A DNA stretch of 47,927 bases, from contig NZ_JAQAGY010000038.1 in NCBI RefSeq assembly GCF_027533645.1, positions 1 through 47,927 on the forward strand, in the 5' to 3' direction. Shown one piece after another: positions 25,351 to 31,916 of the stretch. Source of the DNA: Paenibacillus caseinilyticus. Its GTDB lineage: Bacteria; Bacillota; Bacilli; Paenibacillales; NBRC-103111. Position numbers and translations under genes: made by a program. Numbering within the stretch: position 1 is the first letter of the stretch; each line of letters begins with the position of its first letter. Below the pieces are notes generated by a model, which did not search any database, was not told the origin of the DNA, and was given only the letters and a program-made list of their open reading frames with translations.

Positions 25351-26727
25351 TTATCCGCGCGCCGGTTCCACCGCATCCACAGACACCGTACCGCTGGTGC
25401 GGCGGCGCTTCACGTATCGGAAGCAGAGCACCGCCGAGACGACCGCTGCGGCCGCCATGACCCAGTACAGCCCCGCGTAGACGCCGGACGCCGGCTTACC
25501 GGCCTGCCAAGCCAGCACAGTGCTGGTCAGGGCCACACCCAAGGCTCCGCCGAAGAACTGCGTGAGCTGCGACAGGCCCATCCCCGACCCGACCTCACTT
25601 GGGGCGAGGATCCGGGACATCTCGTTGGATACGCTCGACCCGATCGCGGAGACGGAGACGCTCAGCACCATATAGGCTCCGGCGATGGCATAGACGGATT
25701 GGGCAGAGAACAGCGCGAATCCGGCTGCCGCAAGGATCAGGCCGGCATGGCCGGCGGCGATCACCGGCGTATTCCCTGCCCGGTCGATCCACCTGCCGAT
25801 GCGCGGCGACAGCAGGGCGGTCAGGATCGCGCCGGGGAAGATCAGGAAGCCTGTCACCGTGGAGCCTGTGCCGAACAGGCGCGAGAGCATCATCGGCATG
25901 AGGAAGAGCGACGAGAAGTTAAGGACATAAGCAATAAAGCCCATGAATAACAGGCTCGTATAGCTGCGGTTGCGCAGCAGGGCCGGTTGGACGAACGGAT
26001 CCGGTGTCCGATGGATCCTCCACCAGAAGCCGGCCAGCGAGACGGCCCCGACGGCGAGCGTCAGCCACTGGCGGCTCGTCAGAAAGAGCAGCAGGCCGGT
26101 CACTCCCAGGCCAATGAGCAAAGCGCCTATCCCGTCGAAGCGTACCGGTGCAGGTGGCTGCACGGGCAGGCTGCGGTAGAACACCGGAAGAAGCAGAAGT
26201 ACCATGGCGGTGACGATAAACAGCATGTTCCAGCCGAAGTACTGCGACAGCGTGCCGCCGACGATGGGACCGAGCCCGAAGCCGAAGGAGGCCGCGGAGA
26301 TGATCGTGGACATCGATTTGCCGCGCCGCTCCACGGGAATGTACTTCGTCACGAGGACGACGCCGAGCCCCGGGGCAGCGGCTGCTCCCGCCGCCTGCAG
26401 GAGCCTTGCGATCAGCACGCCGTAGAAGTGGTGCGAGAACAGGCCGATGACGGATCCGGCGCCCAGCAGGAACAAGCCTATGGCGAGCAGCGTCCGGATA
26501 GCAATGAAGTCGGACAACCGGCTGTAAGTGATCGAGGCGATGGCGAAGAGAATCGAATAGCCCGTGACGATCCAGGAAGCGTTCGTGGGGCTTAGGCCCA
26601 GATCGGAGGCTACCGTCGGCAGCGCCACATTGAACATGGTGGTATTCATCACCACCAGCAGGACGGTCAAGCTCCATAAGGGAATGACCAACGATTCCCG
26701 CAGTGAAGCGGATGGCGCGGAATTCAT
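25351..26727 (-). CDS. MFS drug exporter (DHA-type)
   Basis: The 458-residue membrane protein starts with a short cytoplasmic tail and then TM1 with VVMNTTMFNVALPTVASDLGLSP, the motif of EmrB/QacA-like DHA exporters. SRLSDFIAIRTLLAIG is the TM2-3 loop motif A region, and RLLQAAGAAAAPGLGVVLVTKYIP is the motif C/TM5 area. Twelve to fourteen hydrophobic spans are visible. It likely exports drugs by proton antiport; the substrate is unknown. ATG at 26727 follows AAGGAGG; the earlier in-frame start at 26763 is less well placed. It is divergent from a MarR regulator that probably represses it. Confidence 0.88.
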   Translation of the reverse strand: MNSAPSASLRESLVIPLWSLTVLLVVMNTTMFNVALPTVASDLGLSPTNASWIVTGYSILFAIASITYSRLSDFIAIRTLLAIGLFLLGAGSVIGLFSHHFYGVLIARLLQAAGAAAAPGLGVVLVTKYIPVERRGKSMSTIISAASFGFGLGPIVGGTLSQYFGWNMLFIVTAMVLLLLPVFYRSLPVQPPAPVRFDGIGALLIGLGVTGLLLFLTSRQWLTLAVGAVSLAGFWWRIHRTPDPFVQPALLRNRSYTSLLFMGFIAYVLNFSSLFLMPMMLSRLFGTGSTVTGFLIFPGAILTALLSPRIGRWIDRAGNTPVIAAGHAGLILAAAGFALFSAQSVYAIAGAYMVLSVSVSAIGSSVSNEMSRILAPSEVGSGMGLSQLTQFFGGALGVALTSTVLAWQAGKPASGVYAGLYWVMAAAAVVSAVLCFRYVKRRRTSGTVSVDAVEPARG

Positions 26728-26761
26728 GGGGGATTCCTCCTTCAAGGGTTTTACTTCTTTC

Positions 26762-26806
26762 ATAATAGTATTATAATAATAATATTCTTAGAAATATATA
26801 TGACGC
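26762..26806. promoter_or_regulatory. AT-rich MFS/marR intergenic operator region
   Basis: The stretch holds a TATAAT-like box on both strands and an imperfect dyad around TTCTTAGAA (26781-26799), the size of a MarR operator. In a GC-rich genome this AT block between divergent genes is conspicuous. The exact operator cannot be fixed by eye. Confidence 0.4.
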
Positions 26807-26906
26807 CTTCCTCCTTGTCAATCCCTTTTCTTCCCGTTTTCCATTGCTTTTTCTTTCCGGAGTCCTGTAGTAAAATTGGAGTATGAATTGTTAAAGGTGG
26901 TCCGCT

Positions 26907-27374
26907 ATGCCGTCCAACACGATCAACGCCTTATGGCGCAGCCTTCTTGAACTCAACCGGAATCTGAAGCAGACGCTCTGTCTGCTGAGTACGGAAGCGG
27001 AAGTTCCGCCTTCCGCCGTATCGGTCATCTTTAAGCTGGAGCACGAGACCAGCATGAAAATCAACTGTATCGCCGAATACCTCGGCATCACGATCGGAGC
27101 GGCTTCCAACCTGATCGACCGGCTGGAGGAGAAGGGCTGGACGCAGCGGCTGCGCTCCGAGGAGGATCGGAGGATCACGTATGTGAGCCTGACGCCGGAG
27201 GGAATGCAGCAGCTGTTGACTTGGAGGAGCGGCTTCGCAGATCATGCGGAGGCGATCTTTGCGAAGCTCGATCCGCAGCGGCTTCAAGGATTGGATGAGG
27301 CCGTAACGGACATTTCCCTCTATCTCGGCAATTACAACACCTCCTTCGAAGAGCAGAAAAAAGGCCGAAGCTAG
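26907..27374 (+). CDS. MarR-family transcriptional regulator
   Basis: The 155-residue product has the MarR winged helix: ETSMKINCIAEYLGITIGAASNLIDRLEEKGWTQR with the wing RSEEDRRITYVSLTPEGMQQL. Helices at both ends make the dimer. RBS AAAGGTGG lies before the ATG. Divergence from the MFS exporter gene suggests it represses the exporter and itself and is released by a toxic ligand. No redox Cys is conserved in an OhrR-like position. Confidence 0.9.
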   Translation: MPSNTINALWRSLLELNRNLKQTLCLLSTEAEVPPSAVSVIFKLEHETSMKINCIAEYLGITIGAASNLIDRLEEKGWTQRLRSEEDRRITYVSLTPEGMQQLLTWRSGFADHAEAIFAKLDPQRLQGLDEAVTDISLYLGNYNTSFEEQKKGRS

Positions 27375-27579
27375 CAGCCGGCTGTTCACAAGTCCCTGCT
27401 CTATTGAAGGGAGGCGTTACCCGTCATGACTTGACTTGGAACAGTACGCCGCTCCAGTCGGGAGGAAGCCCGCCCTTCAGCTTCTGGACGCCGGCCCGGC
27501 ATTCCCCGCCAGACGGATGGCATCTGGGCTCCGGGCGGATCGGAGGGCGGTTCATCTTTTTTCCCCCATATAAGCAAAC

Positions 27580-27628
27580 GCATAGAAGGCCGGACACAGC
27601 CGCTCACGGGCTGTCCGGCCTTCTATGC
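27580..27628. terminator. Terminator hairpin after copZ
   Basis: GCATAGAAGGCCGGACA (27580-27596) pairs perfectly with its complement at 27612-27628. It lies 42 nt after the copZ stop on the minus strand. U-tracts are poor on both sides. No gene is seen between 27375 and 27580. Confidence 0.6.
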
Positions 27629-27670
27629 TTATCGCTCGCTTTCTTATGCTTCTTACTTGCCTTCCCTGCT

Positions 27671-27871
27671 TTATACCACGTCGTACCCCTGGTCCTCGAT
27701 GGCGTCCTTAATCGCTTGAAGCGTTACCTTGCCCTGCTCGTAATCGACGGTTACCGTCTTCGAGGCCAGATCGACCTTCGCCGAGCCTCCGGCTTCCTTC
27801 ACGGCCCCTTCGACAGCACGGACACAATGATCGCAAGACATGCCCTCCACTTTCAACTTTACACTCTCCAT
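27671..27871 (-). CDS. copZ: Copper chaperone CopZ (HMA domain)
   Basis: This 66-residue protein is a single heavy-metal-associated domain. The Cu(I) site is GMSCDHCVRAVEGAV, and the fold ends with AIEDQGYDVV as in Bacillus CopZ. It carries Cu(I) to the exporter CopA or to the regulator CsoR, but neither gene is adjacent, so it is an orphan here. ATG at 27871 follows GGGGAGGGTG; a longer frame to 27937 runs into the promoter area. Confidence 0.93.
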   Translation of the reverse strand: MESVKLKVEGMSCDHCVRAVEGAVKEAGGSAKVDLASKTVTVDYEQGKVTLQAIKDAIEDQGYDVV

Positions 27872-28148
27872 ACGACACCCTCCCCTAGGTTTGTTCTTCT
27901 TGTATGTTATCGTACCCAACCTGATCCTGGAACACAAGCGGACGCGGCTTCTCAGTCCTGCTGCATTCGCCTTCTATCCCTGAAGCGGGTTGGCTTGTTG
28001 AAATCAACATACAATACCCCCCTACCCTATGTCAATAGAGATGATCACTTGATTTCATCGCATTTTGTAACATTTTGGAATACCCAAGAGTCTATAGGTA
28101 TGGAAGCGCTGCTCCACTTTCCATCTACTCATACAAGGAGGCGTTACT
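27872..28148. promoter_or_regulatory. Divergent copZ / FAD oxidoreductase intergenic region with dyad
   Basis: A perfect inverted repeat, TGTTGA-AA-TCAACA, lies at 27996-28009. It is near the middle of the 277-nt divergent region and could be an operator for either gene. No convincing -35/-10 pair could be fixed for the plus-strand gene. Confidence 0.35.
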
Positions 28149-29720
28149 ATGCATCGCGAAATCGAAACGGACATCGCCATTATCGGCGGGGGAGTCGGCG
28201 GGTATGCCGCGGCCCTCTCCGCCTGCCGGATGGGCAGACAGGTCATCCTAACCGAAGAGACCGACTGGATTGGCGGACAGCTTACCAGCCAGGCTGTGCC
28301 CCCTGACGAGCACCGCTGGATCGAACAATTCGGCTGCACGCGCAGCTACCGTGAGTTCCGTCAAGGCGTACGCGCCTATTATAAGCGTCACTTCCCTGTA
28401 ACAGCCCAGGCCCAAGCCGCCTACTATTTGAACCCGGGCAACGGCGGGGTCAGCCGGCTCTGCGCCGAACCCCGCGCCATGCTCGAAGTGCTGCAGGCGA
28501 TGATCGCGCCCTTCATCCACAGCGGCAGGCTCACCCTGCTTCTTCGCAGCCGCCCTGTAAGCGCGGAGACGGACGGCGATACCGTGCGCTCCGTTACCGT
28601 GCAGGAGGCCTACGGCCGCAGGCTGACCATCCGGGCGCCTTACTTCCTCGACGCCACGGAGTGCGGCGATCTGCTCCCGCTGGCCGGTGTCGAGTACGTC
28701 ACCGGTGCGGAGTCCCGGGCCGATACGAATGAGCCGCACGCGCTGGAGGGGCCTGCCGATCCCCACGATATCCAGGCGTTCACCTGGTGCCTCGCCATGG
28801 ACTACCTCGAAGGGGAGAACCATGTGATCGATAAGCCGAAGGATTACTCCTTCTGGCGGAAGTACCGGGCCGACTTCTGGCCGGATCAACAGCTGAGCTG
28901 GGTATCCCCGAATCCGGTGACACTCGAACCGAATGAAGAAACTTTATTCTGGGGCACCGATAAGTATCCCCTCTTCATCTATCGCCGCATCATCGACCGG
29001 GCCAATTTCCTGCAGGGAACGTATCCCGGCGACATCAGCATCATCAACTGGGCCCAGAACGACTACTGGCTCGGACGGATCTACGACGTGCCTCCACACG
29101 AAGCGCAGCGGCATCTCGAAGGAGCCCGGCAGCTCAGCTTGTCCCTGCTGTATTGGCTGCAGACCGAGGCTCCGCGGCCGGACGGCAAGGCAGGCTACCC
29201 CGGACTCAGGCTGCGCCCCGACGTGACCGGGACGGCGGACGGCTTGGCCCAGGCGCCGTATATCCGCGAATCCCGGCGGATCCGAGCCCAGTTCACGGTA
29301 CTGGAGCAGCATGTCAGCGCAGCGGTGCGCGGAGACCAGGGCGCGGTCCCCTTCGCCGACAGCGTCGGCATCGGCTGCTACCGCATCGACCTTCACCCCA
29401 GCACGGCCGGCAGGAATTATCTGGACATCTCGTCCCTGCCGTTCCAGATTCCGCTCGGCAGCCTGCTGCCGGTCCGCGTCCACAACCTGCTGCCCGCCTG
29501 CAAGAATATCGGCACGACGCACATTACCAACGGCTGCTACCGCCTCCACCCGGTGGAGTGGAACATCGGGGAAGCCGCCGGCGCACTCGCCGCCTTCTGC
29601 TTGGATCAGGCTGCCGAGCCGCACCAGGTGCGCAGCGATGCCGCCAAGCTGGAAGCTTTCCAGACGCTGCTGACAAGCTACGGCGTCGAGCTCGCCTGGC
29701 CGAAGATCGGCGCGGTCTGA
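28149..29720 (+). CDS. FAD-dependent oxidoreductase (FAD_oxidored family)
   Basis: The 523-residue protein opens with a classical dinucleotide fold (DIAIIGGGVGGYAAALSACRMGRQVILTEE) and WIGGQLTSQ, the sign of the FAD_oxidored (PF12831-type) family. DATECGDLLPLAGVEYVTGAE and the C-terminal NLLPACKNIGTTHITNGCYRLHPVEWNIGEAAG complete the FAD site. It has no signal peptide. Such proteins often sit near polysaccharide genes, but their substrates are mostly unknown. AAGGAGG precedes the ATG. A GC-rich palindrome at 29721-29752 follows the stop. Confidence 0.86.
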   Translation: MHREIETDIAIIGGGVGGYAAALSACRMGRQVILTEETDWIGGQLTSQAVPPDEHRWIEQFGCTRSYREFRQGVRAYYKRHFPVTAQAQAAYYLNPGNGGVSRLCAEPRAMLEVLQAMIAPFIHSGRLTLLLRSRPVSAETDGDTVRSVTVQEAYGRRLTIRAPYFLDATECGDLLPLAGVEYVTGAESRADTNEPHALEGPADPHDIQAFTWCLAMDYLEGENHVIDKPKDYSFWRKYRADFWPDQQLSWVSPNPVTLEPNEETLFWGTDKYPLFIYRRIIDRANFLQGTYPGDISIINWAQNDYWLGRIYDVPPHEAQRHLEGARQLSLSLLYWLQTEAPRPDGKAGYPGLRLRPDVTGTADGLAQAPYIRESRRIRAQFTVLEQHVSAAVRGDQGAVPFADSVGIGCYRIDLHPSTAGRNYLDISSLPFQIPLGSLLPVRVHNLLPACKNIGTTHITNGCYRLHPVEWNIGEAAGALAAFCLDQAAEPHQVRSDAAKLEAFQTLLTSYGVELAWPKIGAV

Positions 29721-29769
29721 GGCCCTCCAGCCGCCGGCCGGCGGCCAGGGCCGTCCTGCTCCCCGTTCC

Positions 29770-29829
29770 GGTCACATGACGAAGCGATGACCTTGAACAC
29801 TGGTCATATGACGAATGCCTCTCTATCAT
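29770..29829 (+). promoter_or_regulatory. Twin operator-like repeats and promoter of the lipoprotein gene
   Basis: GGTCACATGACGAA (29770-29783) and GGTCATATGACGAA (29802-29815) are direct repeats with a palindromic GTCA-N2-TGAC core, exactly 32 bp apart (three helical turns). The second overlaps a possible -35 (TGGTCA, 29801-29806), which is 17 nt before TATCAT at 29824-29829. This looks like a regulator-bound promoter. Confidence 0.5.
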
Positions 29830-29879
29830 GGATGGAAGAAGACTTACATGAAGAAACATTCGGATAGGAGCAATCTGCC

Positions 29880-30386
29880 ATGAGAAAGAATGCATTGACG
29901 CTAGCTTTGACTTTGGTGGGAGCCGCACTGCTGGCCTCCGGCTGTACCGCGGACGACCGGGTTACCCTTCCTATAGCGGACGGAGGACATGTAACTATAG
30001 ACGGAGGAAAGGAGGTCTCCACCATCACCACGGATCAAGGTACCGTCACCTTGGCCGGCGAGAATCAACTCCCGGAAGGGTTTCCTAAGGATATCCCAAT
30101 TCCCGGCAAGGCCGTCATTCAAGCTTCGATGAAGTCGGAAGGAAAAGACGGGGGGGAGATCTATACTGTGGCTTACGACATCGAACAACCTTTCCAGGAG
30201 GCCAAACAAGCGGTGGAAGATTACTTCCGGGGATCCGGCTATAAGGAATCGACGCAATTCTTGGACGATTCAATGTACATAATCGCCGGTAAGAAAGAGC
30301 TCCTCAGCATTCATTTTACCGTTAGCAAGGACATGGAGGAAGACCGCCGTACGTCCGTCACCCTGGTGCATGAGGTGAAGCATTAG
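29880..30386 (+). CDS. Lipoprotein, unknown function
   Basis: The 168-residue product has a lipoprotein signal peptide with the lipobox LLASGC (Cys21). A Thr/Gly/Asp-rich beta stretch (VTLPIADGGHVTIDGGKEVST) is followed by a domain beginning PEGFPKDIPIPGKAVIQASM, a type I recall from many Bacillota lipoproteins of unknown function (the LPEGFPxDxPxY/PxG pattern). AGGAG lies before the ATG. It is probably anchored on the outer face of the membrane. The upstream repeats suggest it is specifically regulated. Confidence 0.85.
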   Translation: MRKNALTLALTLVGAALLASGCTADDRVTLPIADGGHVTIDGGKEVSTITTDQGTVTLAGENQLPEGFPKDIPIPGKAVIQASMKSEGKDGGEIYTVAYDIEQPFQEAKQAVEDYFRGSGYKESTQFLDDSMYIIAGKKELLSIHFTVSKDMEEDRRTSVTLVHEVKH

Positions 30387-30454
30387 GCCAGGAAGCATCC
30401 TTCCTGCCAGACGCCTCCCCCATAAACCTGCCGTCTCCGTGTGTCCGATACGCA

Positions 30455-30490
30455 GCAACCCAGCTTCCGCCGAGGCGAACGCTGGGTTGC
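30455..30490. terminator. Terminator between convergent lipoprotein and Nudix genes
   Basis: GCAACCCAGC (30455-30464) pairs with GCTGGGTTGC (30481-30490); an inner GCC/GGC pairing extends it. T-tracts are weak. Confidence 0.6.
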
Positions 30491-30521
30491 TTTGGTATAA
30501 CTCTCATGAAACGATGCCTCA

Positions 30522-31148
30522 TTAATTGAGAATAACCGCTTTCTGCGGATCGTGCAGGTACTCGAACATCGTGAGAATCTGAGCCTTCGTGTTCCGGCCT
30601 ATAGAAAGCTCCGGCAGCTCATCCGGACCGAAGAAGCCTACGTCAGAGGTTTCGATGCTGCCCTCGCTTCCGAGACCTTCGCCCCCTACGATACGGCAGA
30701 GGATAAAAATTTTGTAGATGTGCCACAGATCCGGGGGATGCTCATGGAACTTCTTGTCCAAGACGGCCAGCAGACGGACCGTTTCGGTCTCGTATCCAGC
30801 CTCTTCCCTGATCTCCTTGACGGCAATCTCGGCGGGAGACAATCCGATATCCGCCCACCCACCGGGCAGCGACCAGGCGCCGTCCAGCTTCTCCCGGACC
30901 AGGAGAATGCGGCCCTCCCGGAAGACGACGCCGCGCACATCTACCTTCGGGGTCGCGTAACCCTCTTCGCTCGCGAAGGCCAGACGGATCGGTTCTGCGC
31001 CTGCCCCCGTATGCCGCTCGACTATATCAACTGCCAGCTCCCGCAGCATTTCGAAGCGTTCCAGATCATACACATCCTTGGAATAGGCGAGGCCCGCCTG
31101 GGCAATCGACTGTATCTGCTTGGCCCATGTCAACCACTGGGGTTCCAT
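30522..31148 (-). CDS. Nudix hydrolase with N-terminal helical domain
   Basis: The 208-residue product has an N-terminal helical region of about 60 residues (WLTWAKQIQSIAQAGLAYSKDVYDLERFEMLRELA), which is the Nudix_N_2-type domain of a Bacillota subgroup. It is followed by the Nudix fold with box GGWADIGLSPAEIAVKEIREEAGYE (G-x5-E-x7-REUxEExGU intact). These enzymes hydrolyse nucleoside diphosphate derivatives such as ADP-ribose; the substrate is not resolved. GGAGGAAGAAG precedes the ATG at 31148. It is divergent from the histidine phosphatase gene. Confidence 0.9.
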   Translation of the reverse strand: MEPQWLTWAKQIQSIAQAGLAYSKDVYDLERFEMLRELAVDIVERHTGAGAEPIRLAFASEEGYATPKVDVRGVVFREGRILLVREKLDGAWSLPGGWADIGLSPAEIAVKEIREEAGYETETVRLLAVLDKKFHEHPPDLWHIYKIFILCRIVGGEGLGSEGSIETSDVGFFGPDELPELSIGRNTKAQILTMFEYLHDPQKAVILN

Positions 31149-31235
31149 CTTCTTCCTCCTCTGTAAGTAGGGATAATGAAGACATTATACCTCAGGGTTC
31201 CCTTTACTTCTATCATGTTTAAGGAGGCCGCCGCC

Positions 31236-31787
31236 TTGCATACGATCTACCTGATCCGCCACTCCCAAGCGTCCGGCCAGGAGCCCGAGGCCGAATTGAC
31301 TCCGTTAGGCCGGCAGCAGGCCGAGGCCCTATCGCACGGCCTTGGGGAGGCAGGAATCGAATTCCTGGTCTCCAGTCCCTACCGGCGCGCCTTAGCTACA
31401 GTGAGCCCCCTGGCTGCAAGGCTCGGTCTTGACATCACTACCGATCCGCGCCTGGTGGAGCGGGTGCTCTGCTCGGGGGACCGACCGGAGTGGCGCCACA
31501 TGCTCCGCCGCACGTTCGAGGAGCCTGAGCTTTGCTACGAAGGCGGGGAATCGAGCCGCGCGGCTGCGGCAAGAGCGTTAGCCGCGGTCCGGGATCTTCG
31601 CTTGCGTCCCGGCCGTACGGCCGCTCTCGTCACTCACGGCAATCTGCTCGCCTTGCTCCTCCGCTCTTACGACAGCACCTTCGGGTATGAGCAGTGGGAG
31701 AAGCTCACCAACCCCGATGTATACCGGGTCCGCTTCCAGGACGGGGACGCGGATCCATCCGAAGTGACACGGGCCTGGCTGCCTTAA
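31236..31787 (+). CDS. Histidine phosphatase family protein
   Basis: The product has about 183 residues and belongs to the phosphoglycerate mutase-like family. Its catalytic motif is LIRHSQASGQ, where His becomes phosphorylated; Arg in SSPYRRAL, the ER pair in LVERVLCSG and the second His in ALVTHGNLL complete the site. The start is best placed at TTG 31236, 8 nt after AAGGAGG (31221-31227), giving HTIYLIRHS at once; the frame open from 31176 has no such site. The substrate is unknown. A strong hairpin terminator follows. Confidence 0.85.
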   Translation: MHTIYLIRHSQASGQEPEAELTPLGRQQAEALSHGLGEAGIEFLVSSPYRRALATVSPLAARLGLDITTDPRLVERVLCSGDRPEWRHMLRRTFEEPELCYEGGESSRAAAARALAAVRDLRLRPGRTAALVTHGNLLALLLRSYDSTFGYEQWEKLTNPDVYRVRFQDGDADPSEVTRAWLP

Positions 31788-31815
31788 GACGACGGAGGCC
31801 GAAGTAACCGGCAAT

Positions 31816-31882
31816 CCGCTTTCTCCGATCCCGGGGAACGGCCATGGGCCGCTCCCCGGGATCGGAAAGCGGCCCATTTTTT
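31816..31882 (+). terminator. Compound terminator with two exclusive hairpins
   Basis: A long hairpin pairs 31825-31843 with 31847-31865 and extends to CCGCTTT/AAAGCGG (31816-31872). A second pairs ATGGGCCGCT (31844-31853) with AGCGGCCCAT (31868-31877), directly followed by a T-run. They share bases and exclude each other. The second is a standard intrinsic terminator. Confidence 0.75.
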
Positions 31883-31916
31883 GATCGTCCTCAGCCGGCC
31901 CAAGAGGAAGAGGATA

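Noticed and set aside
27404..28306. 300-codon plus-strand frame covering copZ
   Set aside because: It runs over the copZ gene, its terminator and the next promoter, and starts at TTG without real support.
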